NCBI GenBank assembly: GCA_963714055.1
Contig: OY970227.1
Location: 2,108,001-2,172,000, forward strand
DNA length: 64,000 nt
Direction: 5' to 3'
From: JACDBE01 sp963714055
GTDB lineage: Bacteria > Actinomycetota > Acidimicrobiia > Spongiisociales > UBA5794
The number at the start of each line of letters is the position of its first letter. The first letter of the stretch is position 1. Under the pieces are notes generated by a model. It was not told the origin of the DNA, did no database searches, and saw nothing but the letters and a program-made list of their open reading frames with translations. The translations under genes and the position numbers were made by a program. Below, piece by piece: positions 48,415-57,289 of this stretch.

Positions 48415-49424
48415 TCAGGACCGGGAGCGGGCCTGACCTCGTCGTCCCCGTCGCCGGCCTCTGTCTCCGGGTGCATTCGCTCATCGTCGGAGGGCGGAGC
48501 GGTCGACTCTTCGGGATCGGAGGCACCGGCGGGGACGAGCGCGTCGACCAACAGGCCGTTGTCGGCACCGTAGGCGGCGTCCTGCTCCGACGAGACCACC
48601 GGGTTGTGCCGCCACCGGAGGAACAGGATCAGCCCGATGACGGCCACCGCCAGGGCGCCCCACTGGCTGCCGGTGAACGGCCCCATCACCGAGTCGGCCA
48701 CGGTTCCGTCCCGGGCGGCCTGCAGCCGGGTGAAGTCGATGAGGAAGCGCTGCAGGCCGTACCACATCGCCCACACCGCGAAGAGCTGGCCGTAGCGGCG
48801 GCTGTCCCAACGGGTGCGGAGGACGAGGAGGACGACAAGGAGCACGGCGGCTCCGATCATGTCGTAGAGCGCGGTGTGGTGGTACGTGCCGCAGATGTCG
48901 GCGACGCACTCGAGGGCGTCGTGCTGCGGCGAGATGTCGTACCCGCCCCGCACCGTGTAGCCGAGGAAGAACGTGGTGGGGCTACCCAGGTGCTCGACGA
49001 TCGCCAGGTCGCCGATTCGCCCCACGACGGCGCCGAGCGCCAACCCGGGGGCGGCGGCGTCGAGGAGCGGCAGGACCGGCAGCCGCAGCATCCGCATCCG
49101 CCACACCCCGCCGATGATCCCGCCGACGTAGCCGCCGATGATGCTGTAGTCGCCGGAGATGCTGAAGGCGTCGGCCAACCCGTAACCGGGATCACCGAGG
49201 TGCGCCGGGACCGTCAAGAAGCGGGCGCCCAGCAGCGACGCCACCAGCGCCCAGGTCAGCACCGAGGTGGTCTTCTCGCCGTCGTATCCGCGGCGGCGGA
49301 CCTCGGCCAGCATGAGGATGGCGCCGGCGACGAAACCGAGACCGGCGAACAACCCGTGCAGCGACAAGCTCAACGGGCCGATCTCCCAGATCGGGATCGG
49401 GGGGTAGGAGATGGCGGCGATCAC
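48415..49424 (-). CDS. lgt: Prolipoprotein diacylglyceryl transferase-like protein
   Basis: A membrane enzyme of about 330 residues that adds diacylglycerol to the lipobox Cys of lipoproteins. The start is PPIPIWEIGPLSLSLHGLFAGLGF. The Lgt signature is present as ALGAVVGRIGDLAIVEHLGSPT, with the conserved Gly-Arg-x-Gly and Glu, and later WYGLQRFLIDFTR. About seven helices are visible. The first codon is taken as GTG at 49424. The end is uncertain: the frame stays open to 48069 inside the opposite methyltransferase gene. A one-base shift in the acidic tail would stop at 48415. The many lipoproteins in the window make Lgt activity relevant. Confidence 0.75.
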
Positions 49425-49500
49425 CGAGGGGAGGATATCGGCTGCCGCGGTGATAGCGCGGGACGGCCTCGGCGCAGTCGCCGCAGTTAGGGTGCGGCCG

Positions 49501-49875
49501 ATGCCGTCGCCCACCGCCATCCAGAGGATCGAAGGCGGGGCGCTCCTGGTCCTGGCGGTCGTCCTGTTCGACGGCACCGAGCTGAGCTGGTGGTGGTTCG
49601 CCCTTCTCCTGCTGGCCCCGGACCTGTTCATGATCGGCTACCTCGCCGGGCCCCGGGCCGGGGCTGTCGCCTACAACCTGGGGCACACGCTGTTGTGGCC
49701 GGCGTTGCTGCTCGCCTGGGGGCTGGCGACGGATGGTCAATGGGTCATCGCCGTCGGCGCCATCTGGATGGCGCACATCGGGCTCGATCGGGCTCTCGGC
49801 TACGGGCTCAAGTTGCCCGACGGTTTCCACCACACCCACCTCGGTGGCATCGGGTCCGGCGCCCGGTCGAAATGA
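49501..49875 (+). CDS. DUF4260 membrane protein
   Basis: A 124-residue protein with three or four helices (GGALLVLAVVLFDGTEL, WWWFALLLLAPDLFMIGYLAG, TLLWPALLLAWGLA, WVIAVGAIWMAHIGLDRALGYGLK). The last helix and the tail (DGFHHTHLGGIG) match the DUF4260 family, whose function is unknown. It is divergent from lgt, and its stop overlaps the start of the PAP2 gene (ATGA), so it is co-translated with a lipid phosphatase. Confidence 0.8.
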   Translation: MPSPTAIQRIEGGALLVLAVVLFDGTELSWWWFALLLLAPDLFMIGYLAGPRAGAVAYNLGHTLLWPALLLAWGLATDGQWVIAVGAIWMAHIGLDRALGYGLKLPDGFHHTHLGGIGSGARSK

Positions 49876-50567
49876 CCGATCCCGCCGAGGTCCCGCCGGC
49901 GCGACGCTCCCGTCTCCAGCAGCGGCCGCTGCTGAACAACCACCCCGTCGCCTTCCGGATCGCCGCCGTCCTGCTGACGCTCGGGGCGGTGGTGTTCATC
50001 GCCCTGGCGTTCCCGACGACCGCCGACTGGGTGCAGAGCATCGACGATGCCATCTACCGGATGGTGGTCGAACTGGAGTGGGGGCCGCTGGTGGCCGTGT
50101 CCAAGGCCCTCGACTTCCTCGGGTCCACCTGGGTGACCCTGCCGCTGATGGTGGTGGTCGCCGGCTATCTGGCGTGGCGCCGGCGCTGGGAGGCCTTCTC
50201 CACCTGGGTCGTTGCCATGGTGGTGTCCCAGCAGCTCATCGGGCCGGTGAAGAACCTCTACGAGCGACCCCGGCCGCCCCTCCCGCTGGTCGAAACCACC
50301 GGGTTCTCATTCCCCTCCGGCCATGCGGTGGCCACCGGCGCCATCGCCGTCGGCCTCGCCATCGTGCTCGTCCCCGCCGGGCTGCGTCGCCGTACCACGG
50401 AGCTCATGGCGATCCTGGTCGTGATCGTCATGGCGATGAGCCGGGTCTATCTGCGGGCGCACTGGTTTTCCGACGCCCTCGCCGGTGCCGTGATGGGAGC
50501 CGGCGTCGCCGTTGCCGCGGCCGCCGTGATCCACTGGGTGGACGAACGGCGACGGGCCGACGGATGA
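49872..50567 (+). CDS. PAP2-family membrane phosphatase
   Basis: A 231-residue integral membrane phosphatase with six helices. All three catalytic motifs are intact: KNLYERPRP (KX6RP), FPSGHAVATG (PSGH) and SRVYLRAHWFSD (SRX5HX3D). The family dephosphorylates lipid phosphates such as phosphatidate or undecaprenyl pyrophosphate at the outer membrane face. It is coupled to the DUF4260 gene and converges (4-base gap) with the flippase-like gene. The precise lipid is unknown. Confidence 0.87.
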   Translation: MTDPAEVPPARRSRLQQRPLLNNHPVAFRIAAVLLTLGAVVFIALAFPTTADWVQSIDDAIYRMVVELEWGPLVAVSKALDFLGSTWVTLPLMVVVAGYLAWRRRWEAFSTWVVAMVVSQQLIGPVKNLYERPRPPLPLVETTGFSFPSGHAVATGAIAVGLAIVLVPAGLRRRTTELMAILVVIVMAMSRVYLRAHWFSDALAGAVMGAGVAVAAAAVIHWVDERRRADG

Positions 50568-50571
50568 ACCG

Positions 50572-51730
50572 TCAGGCCTCCGAGCCGGGGATGTTCAGCT
50601 CGGGCGGCAGCGGCGGCGCCGAGTCACGCCACGAGCGGTTGCGCCGCCAGTAGATGTAGGTGAACGCCCCGAGCAGGATGGGCAGCACGTAGGTGAGCCC
50701 GCGGAAGATCAGCACGGCGGCGACGACCAGTGCATCCTCGCCCCCGGCGCCGGTGAGCCCGGCGATCAACGCCAACTCGATCACGCCGACGCCGCCGGGC
50801 GTCAGGGGGATGGCGGTGAGCAGCCTGGCGAAGGCGAACACGGCGAGCGCCTCGGCCCACCCGACCTCCTCGTCGGACACGCCCATCACCCGCAACGACA
50901 CGAGGAGGACGGCGAAGAGGGCGGCGTGACTGGCGAGCGTCGCCGCGGTGAGGATCACCCAGCGGTGCCGGACCAGCCCGATGATGCGGTTGCGGAACTT
51001 GACCACGGCGAGGTCCCATCCCTCGACCGGGCCCCGCTTGAACGGTCGCAGCAGGGCCGAAGCCCACCGACCGGTGACGATCCCCACTTTGGCGGCGAAC
51101 TGCTCACTGCGGAGTATGAGGGCGAACAGCACGATGGCGCCGACCAAGCCGACCAGCCCGAGGACTGCGGCGACCAGCCGGCCGCCCCCGGGTTGGCCCT
51201 GCAGGGCGAGCAGGGCGAGAGCGAGGATCGGTGTCGCCAGCTTGACGAAGTTGTTCCAGATCCCGGTCACGATCACCGAGACGGTGGTTCGCGACTTCGA
51301 GAAGCCCCACGACGACATCATCGTGTAGGTGAGCCCGACGGCGATCGCCCCTCCCGCCGGGATGGAATTGGCCACCGCCGTCGTGGCCTGGGTGAGCACG
51401 GCTGCTTGTGGATAGGTGATGCCGGGCGTCGCCTGCACGAGCACCACCCAGTAGGAGAACAAGTTCACCAGCGGTGAACACGACCAGGACGAGGATCTCC
51501 CGCCAGGTGAGCGTCTGGATCGCCGACCACACGTCGGATATGTCGGCGAACTGCTGGAACACGTACCAGAAGATCGCCACCAGCAGGACCAGCGAGACGA
51601 CGACCTGGAGCACCTTCTTCGTCCGGGGGCTGAGCCACGGCCGGCGCTCCGCCGCCTGCTGCTCGTCGGTGGGCTGAGTGCCCGCCTCGCTGACGACCGG
51701 CTCTCCGGGTCGGGTATCGCCACCGGTCAC
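50572..51730 (-). CDS. LPG-synthase-TM (UPF0104/flippase-like) membrane protein, one frameshift
   Basis: A membrane protein of about 386 codons with eight or so helices. The N-terminal frame reads KKVLQVVVSLVLLVAIFWYVFQ and TLTWREILVLVVF. After a one-base shift near 51478 it continues LVNLFSYWVVLVQATPGITYPQA. The family hallmark is NSIPAGGAIAVGLTYTMMSSWGFS, then LTAIPLTPGGVGVIELAL, as in the lysylphosphatidylglycerol-synthase TM region / AglD2 family of putative lipid flippases. It lacks the cytosolic aminoacyl-transfer domain. The GTG start overlaps the stop of the PAP2 gene upstream. Confidence 0.8.
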
Positions 51731-52365
51731 GACGCCGGCTCCGCCTCGGACGCCTCCACCGGCGCCTCGTCGGGCACCGGGACGCCGACGACCAGGTTCG
51801 CAGCCGCTCCGGCGCTCACCCCGAGGGCGACGCCGCCCACGAGGTCCAGCGGCAGGTGCGCCCCCACGTACAGCCTCCCCACCAGCACGATGGCCAGTAA
51901 GACGATCGGGACGAACCTCCACTTCGCCGGCAGATAGGGCATCACCACCAGGGTGAGTGCCGCCGCCACCGCGGCGTGCCCGGACGGGTAGCCAAGGCTC
52001 CCCTCGACGAACGTCTCCCGCCCCTCGACGCCGGTGAGGATGGCGGCGGGGCGCCCACGATCCACCAGGCCCTTGGCCACCCTGGCCAGCAGGTACACGC
52101 CGCCGCCGGCCACCGCCATCGCCGCCGCCAGTCGGAACCTGCGGAACAGCAGGGCGATGACGACGAGCACCGGGATGGTGAGGAACACGCCGAACTGCAT
52201 GAACGGCCATATCACGTAGTTGAGCTGGTCAGGCAGCGAGTTGATCGCCTTGAAGACGGCCACCTCGCCGATCGCCGGGCCCTGGGCGGCGACGGCCGCC
52301 GAGCCTGCGAAGAGGGCGAGGCCCGCCACCAGCCAGAGGACGTCGCTGCGCCGCCGGTGTGTCAC
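51727..52365 (-). CDS. PAP2-family membrane phosphatase
   Basis: A 212-residue six-helix phosphatase. Motifs are KGLVDRGRP, YPSGHAAVAAAL and GRLYVGAHLPLD; the catalytic His residues are present. It is coupled to the flippase-like gene through overlapping stop and GTG, so a membrane-lipid phosphate and a transported lipid may be linked. The GTG giving THRRRSDVLWLV is preferred over an upstream ATG, because it places a short basic segment before helix 1. Lipid specificity is unknown. Confidence 0.85.
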   Translation of the reverse strand: MTHRRRSDVLWLVAGLALFAGSAAVAAQGPAIGEVAVFKAINSLPDQLNYVIWPFMQFGVFLTIPVLVVIALLFRRFRLAAAMAVAGGGVYLLARVAKGLVDRGRPAAILTGVEGRETFVEGSLGYPSGHAAVAAALTLVVMPYLPAKWRFVPIVLLAIVLVGRLYVGAHLPLDLVGGVALGVSAGAAANLVVGVPVPDEAPVEASEAEPAS

Positions 52366-52460
52366 GTCGGGCAGCCTACGGCCCTGGGTGGCCGCCATGC
52401 ACCGCAAGCCGCCGCCGCGTGCACCCCGTGCGTATCCTGTGCACCGATCAGGGAGGGTCG

Positions 52461-53389
52461 ATGCGGAGCAGTCCGATCGTCCTGGGTGTCGCCGCCCTGC
52501 TGGCGGCGGCGCTCTCGGCTTGTGGGCCGGCCGACAACACGCTGCCGGCGAGGCCGTCGATTCTCGGGGACGACGCCATCACCGTCGGCTCGTTCGACTT
52601 CGCCGAGAGCCGCATGCTCGCCGAGATCTATGCGCAGGCGCTGGAGGCAGCCGGCTACGAGGTTGACCGGGCCTTCGACCTCGGGCCACGAGAGTTGGTG
52701 GCACCTGCGCTTGGTCGGCGGGCTCGTCGAGTTCGTCCCCGAGTACGCCGGGAGCGCCCTGCGGTTCATCCGTCAGGGCGCCGCCACCTCCTCCGAGGAC
52801 GCCGAGAGGACCCGCGACCTGCTCGCCCAGGCGCTTGCGGACGACCCGGTCGTCGTCCTGGAACCGTCGCCGGCGGAGAACGCCAACGCGTTCGTGGTGA
52901 CCCGCGAGACGGCCGAAGGGTGCGGGGTTGAGGACGATCAGCGACCTGAGGGAAGTCGCCGGCGAGCTCACCTTCGGTGGCCCCCCGGAATGCTCGACCC
53001 GCGCGCTCTGCCTGGTCGGGCTCGAGGACCTGTACGGGGTGACCTTCGGCAACGTGGTGGCACTCGACACCGGAGGGCCGATGACCCGCCAGGCGCTGCG
53101 GGATGGCGGCGTCGACGTGGCGCTCCTCTTCTCGTCCGACCCGTCGCTGATACAGCGTGACTTCGTCGAACTGGTCGACGACCTCGGGCTGCAACCCGCC
53201 GAGAACATCACGCCGATCGTTCGCAGCGAGGTCATCGAGCGCTGGGGCGACGATCTCGTCGAAACCATCGACGGCGTCTCGGCCCGGCTCACCGAGGTCG
53301 AGCTGCGCGTGCTCAACGGCCTGGTCGATGACGGAGTCGACGTCGCCAGCGTCGCCCGCGGGTGGTTGCAGCAGCAGGACCTCGTGTGA
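52461..53389 (+). CDS. OpuAC-type osmoprotectant-binding lipoprotein, two frame shifts
   Basis: A solute-binding protein of about 310 codons. The signal peptide ends in a lipobox (ALSACGP). The mature part begins ITVGSFDFAESRMLAEIYAQALEAAGYEV, then LGPRELVAPAL and VEFVPEYAGSALRF, the motif series of glycine betaine/choline-binding OpuAC/OsmF proteins. It ends with VELRVLNGLVDDGVDVASVARGWL. One-base insertions near 52710 and 52927 split it; removing one T and one G restores the reading. No ATPase or permease is adjacent. Its stop overlaps the start of the PAP2-like/kinase fusion, an unusual partner. Confidence 0.78.
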
Positions 53390-55600
53390 TGCCCGAGTAC
53401 CCGCCCACCGTCGAGCACGGCGTATCACGGACAGGGACGGTGCCGGCCACGGTCCGTCAGACGGGCCGGAGGCGGCGGCCTACCGGTACGCCGGCCCCGC
53501 TCCCGCGCAGCCTCGGCTTCACAGGCCGCTCCTGGCTGATCGGCACGCTCGTCCTGCTCGGCTGGGTGGTCGCCTGTGCCCTGTTCCGCCCGGCTCGGCG
53601 CGTCACCGACCAGGTCGACGCCGCCATCCTCCGGGGGATCTCCGGACTCCGCACCGGTTGGCTGACCAACGTCCTCACCGAGATCGATCAGTGGTTCTCC
53701 GGCTGGACGGTCACCGTGGTCGGTGTCGGGCTGTTGGTGGCGCTGATGGTGTTCAAGCGGTGGCGGCACCTGTTCACCCTCCTCGGAGGGGTGCTCCTGG
53801 TCGAGTTCATCGGTGGCGAACATCCTGTACGACGGGTTCACCCGTCCCCGTCCCTACGACGTCACCATCATCGGCCGCTGGGCCGGGTATTCCCTGCCGT
53901 CGCCACCGGTGGCGATCGTCACGATGCTGTGCATCGGCATCATGTACGGGCTGGTCGTCGCCGATCGCCCGAGAAGGACGGCCAAGTGGCTGGCGGCCCT
54001 GGCAATCGGCGTGTTCGCCTTCGCCCGGCTGTACCTGGCCGTCGACCATCCCTTCGACATCGTGCTCGCCGTGTGCATCAGCATGGGGGTCCTGGTCAAC
54101 GCCTTTCGCTTCTTCACCCCGAACGCGGTGTACCCGGTGACGTACCGGCGGGGCAAGACGGCACATCTCGACGTCGGGGGGAGACGGGGCGAGGCGCTGA
54201 GGGCCGCGGTGAGTGCCCAGTTGGGGCTCACCGTGAAGGACATCAAGCCGGTGGGGCTGGCCGGCTCGGGGGGTTCGACCCCGCTGCGGCTGACGGTGGC
54301 AGGCGATCCCGACCAGTACCTGTTCGCCAAGCTGTACTCGATGACGCATGTCCGCGCCGACCGCTGGTACAAGCTCGGGCGAACCCTGTTGTACGGAAGG
54401 CTCGAGGACGAGGCGCCCTTCGGGAGCGTGCGCCGGCTTGTCGAGTACGAGGACTACACGGCCCGTGTGGTGGACGACGCCGGGATCCCCACCGCGGCCA
54501 CCTACGGGATCGTCGAGCTGACCCCGGAGCGGGAGTACCTGCTGGTCACCGAGTTCCTCGACGGCGCCGTCGAGATCGGCGAGGCCACCGTGGACGACGC
54601 CATCATCGACGAGGCCCTGATGGTGGTGCGCCGCCTGTGGGATGCGGGGCTGGCCCATCGGGACATCAAGCCGGCGAACCTGATGGTCCACGACGGCGAG
54701 GTGAAGCTGATCGACGTCGCCTTCGCCCAGATCCGGCCGTCGCCGTGGCGGCAGGCGGTCGACCTGGCCAACATGATGCTGGTCTTGGCGGTCCGCACCG
54801 ACCCGCAGCGGGTCTACGACCGGGCGCTCCGGCACTTCACCCCGGAGGAGATCGCCGAGGCCTTCGCCGCCACCCGCGGCGTCGCCAGCCCCACCCAGCT
54901 GCGGATGGCCATGAAGCAGGACGGGCGCGACCTGGTGGCCGAGTTCCGGGCGCTGGCTCCGGAGCGCCGGCCGATCCCTCTGCAACGGTGGGGAGTGCGG
55001 CGGATCCTGCTGGCGCTGATGCTGCTGCTCGGCGGGTTGATCGCCGTCGACACGATGACGTCGATGTTCCTCCCATTGCACGACGTCGAGGTCGAGGCAC
55101 AGCCCCACTGCGACACCAGCAGTGTGATGATCCTGATGGCCCAGTCGGTGCCCTCGGCGACGCAGATCCCGTGCGTGGCATCGCTGCCGGCGGGATGGGA
55201 CTTCGGGCGCATGCACGTCAACGACCAGCGCGGGACGTTCTGGCTCGACTCCGATCTGGGCGGTGACGTGGCGCTGACGGTCACCCTGTTGCCCGAGGCC
55301 GGTTGCTCGGTCGAAGGGGCGTTCGCCGTGCCCAGCGACGAGCCGGGGATCGAGCGCTTCGAGCGGCCGGAGCGGCTGCCCCCGAACCTGCTGAGCACCC
55401 GGTACTACCTGTTCGAGGGCGGTTGCGTCACGTACCGCTTCGCCTTCAACGAGGACGCCGAGGCTTCGTTGATGCTCGCCATCGACGGAGCGGTCGGGTT
55501 CATGCCCCGGACGGACCTGGTCGCCGAGGTCGACCTGCGCAGCGGCGGGCTCAGCCTGTGCGGGGCCCGCGCCGAATGCACAGGGGGCGACGGGACCTAG
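53389..55600 (+). CDS. PAP2-like membrane domain fused to kinase domain and ectodomain, one frameshift
   Basis: A modular protein of about 737 codons. Residues 40-250 are a multi-helix PAP2-like region with a KX6RP-like element (DGFTRPRPYDV) and ARLYLAVDHPFD. The PSGH motif is replaced by PSPP, so phosphatase activity is doubtful. Residues 290-520 resemble a protein kinase/RIO-type fold: HRDIKPANLMV (about 423) and LIDVAFAQ replace the catalytic loop and DFG. A final helix (ILLALMLLLGGLIAV) leads to an approximately 185-residue outside domain with several Cys. A one-base insertion near 53817 splits the PAP2 region. ATG overlaps the binding-protein stop. Confidence 0.75.
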
Positions 55601-55719
55601 TCCCGTCCGCCGCTCCGGGCACGGGCGCCGCCCACCGGGATGCGGACTTCGAACGCGGCGCCACCGTGGCGAGGATCGACGGCCGGCGCATCGGCGTCGT
55701 CGCTACGGGCAATCACCCT
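55597..55719 (-). pseudogene. Possible fragment of a histidine-kinase C-terminus
   Basis: On the minus strand a short frame ends with GGAAFEVRIPVGGARARSGG and a stop that overlaps the preceding gene's stop. GGAxFEVRIP is how many sensor kinases end, but no N or G boxes precede it (upstream reads VIARSDDADAPAVDP). It may be a relic or a chance similarity. Confidence 0.25.
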
Positions 55720-55920
55720 CACGACGCCGGACCGGGCCCGGCACCACCCGTGGCAAACGCCCGGCTGTCGTCGAGGCCGACCAACCGCTGTCGGTGTCGC
55801 CGGCAGCTTCGTCGGTTGTGTCTGTCAGCTACGCCGCTGTTGTCGATGTCGTTGCCGTTGGGTGAGGTCGACGTGTCCACCACCCCATCTCACGGATCCG
55901 CGTCCGGATCGGGAACCCTC
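55720..55920. other. Intergenic region, nothing recognised
   Basis: About 200 bases with no coding signal on either strand and no clear repeat. The base composition is lower in GC than in the genes. It precedes the PadR promoter. Confidence 0.5.
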
Positions 55921-55967
55921 TTGCGTCGGTAGGGTTGGTCCCTATACTGAGTATGATACTGGATAGG
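55921..55967 (+). promoter_or_regulatory. Promoter and operator of the PadR-ABC exporter operon
   Basis: TTGCGT (55921-55926), a 16-base spacer and TATACT (55943-55948) form a good sigma-70-type promoter. Overlapping it, 55941-55967 is rich in symmetric ATAC/GTAT steps (CCTATACTGAGTATGATACT, then GGATAGG), with CCTAT/ATAGG at its ends. This is a likely PadR-type operator for autorepression. Confidence 0.6.
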
Positions 55968-55982
55968 TACAAGGGGACGGTC

Positions 55983-56567
55983 ATGAGCGTTCGTCACGCA
56001 CTGCTTGCGCTGCTGAGCGAGGGGCCCAAGTTCGGGCTGAGGCTGCAGCAGGAGTTCGAGTCGAGAACCGGCGAGGTTTGGCCGCTGAATGTAGGGCAGG
56101 TGTACACGACGCTGCAGCGGTTGGAGCGCGATGGGCTCATCGAGGGCGACGACGAGGGAGATGGGCGGCCGCAGAAGGCCTATGCGATCACGTCCTCGGG
56201 TCGTCTCGAGCTCGACCGGTGGCTCCGCACGCCACCCGAGTCGAGTTCTCCTCCGCGGGACGAGCTGGTCATCAAGGTGCTGGTGGCGTTGCACGTGCCG
56301 GGCATTGACGTGCACGAGGTGATCCAGGCGCATCGTCGCCACGGGGTGGAGCAGATGCAGCTGTACACCGGTGTCAAGGCCGAGGCCGCCGAAACGGATG
56401 TGGGGTTGGGTCTGGTGGTCGATGCCGAGTTGTTCCGGCTCGAAGGGGTCGTCCGGTGGCTGGATGCCGCCGATGCCCGCCTCGGTCAGCACAGGAGGGA
56501 CGTCGCTGAACCCGATCCCGTGGAGCGGACCACCACCTCGCAACCGGCCCGGGTAGGTCGGCGATGA
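55983..56567 (+). CDS. PadR-family transcriptional regulator
   Basis: A 194-residue regulator. The N-terminal winged helix is typical of PadR: SVRHALLALLSEGPKFGLRLQQEF, NVGQVYTTLQRLERDGLIE, RPQKAYAITSSGRLELDRWL. The C-terminal half (DELVIKVLVALHV, a helical AQ-type domain) mediates dimerisation and ligand binding. The ATG at 55983 follows AAGGGGACGG. The stop overlaps the ABC ATPase start. PadR proteins in this position usually repress the exporter and are released by its substrate. Confidence 0.87.
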   Translation: MSVRHALLALLSEGPKFGLRLQQEFESRTGEVWPLNVGQVYTTLQRLERDGLIEGDDEGDGRPQKAYAITSSGRLELDRWLRTPPESSSPPRDELVIKVLVALHVPGIDVHEVIQAHRRHGVEQMQLYTGVKAEAAETDVGLGLVVDAELFRLEGVVRWLDAADARLGQHRRDVAEPDPVERTTTSQPARVGRR

Positions 56568-57289
56568 CCGCGATGCTCGAGCTTCGCAAGGTGTCGAAGG
56601 TCTATGGATCCGGACCCGCCGAGGTACATGCACTGCGCGACGTCGATCTCGCGGTCGAACCCGGTGAGCTGGTGGCCATCATGGGACCGAGCGGATCGGG
56701 CAAGAGCACTCTGTTGACGATCGCCGGCAGCTTGGAGGAGCCGACCAGCGGCGAGGTGGTTGTCGCCGGGTCCGACCTCTCCGATTTGTCGCCCGATGAT
56801 CGGGCGAGGCTGCGGCGCCGCTCGGTCGGTTACGTGTTCCAGGACTTCAACCTGCTCCCCGGGTTGACCGCGGCGGAGAACGTGGCGATGCCGCTGGAGC
56901 TCGATGGGATCAAGGCGCGATTTGCCCGCGAGGCGAGTTTGCAGGGGTTGGAACGGCTCGGGGTCGCCGACAAGGCGGATCGTTTCCCTGACGACCTCTC
57001 CGGTGGTGAGCGTCAGCGGGTCGCCATCGCCCGGGCGGTGATCGGAGATCGCAAGCTGCTGCTGACCGACGAGCCGACCGGTGCCCTGGACTCGGTCAAC
57101 GGCGAGGCGGTGATGCGCCTGGTGCGAGCTGCGTGCCGTCGCGGTGTGGCCGGTGTCGTGGTGACCCATGACGCCCAGCTGGCATCCTGGGCGGACCGAG
57201 TGGTGTTTCTCCGTGACGGGCGGGTCGTGGATCACACGACCGCCCCGCCGGGTCCGGAGATACTGCTGACCCCGGACCTCGCCCGATGA
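56564..57289 (+). CDS. ABC exporter ATPase, LolD/MacB type
   Basis: A 241-residue ATPase. Walker A GPSGSGKST, the Q-loop YVFQDFNLLPGL, signature LSGGERQR, Walker B LLLTDEPTGALD and switch His VVVTHDAQLA are all intact. The LxxRxxxVGYVFQ and DEPTGALD pattern is characteristic of the MacB/LolD/FtsE subfamily, which drives mechanotransmission by FtsX-type permeases. It overlaps padR upstream and the permease downstream, so the three genes form one coupled operon. Confidence 0.9.
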   Translation: MTAMLELRKVSKVYGSGPAEVHALRDVDLAVEPGELVAIMGPSGSGKSTLLTIAGSLEEPTSGEVVVAGSDLSDLSPDDRARLRRRSVGYVFQDFNLLPGLTAAENVAMPLELDGIKARFAREASLQGLERLGVADKADRFPDDLSGGERQRVAIARAVIGDRKLLLTDEPTGALDSVNGEAVMRLVRAACRRGVAGVVVTHDAQLASWADRVVFLRDGRVVDHTTAPPGPEILLTPDLAR

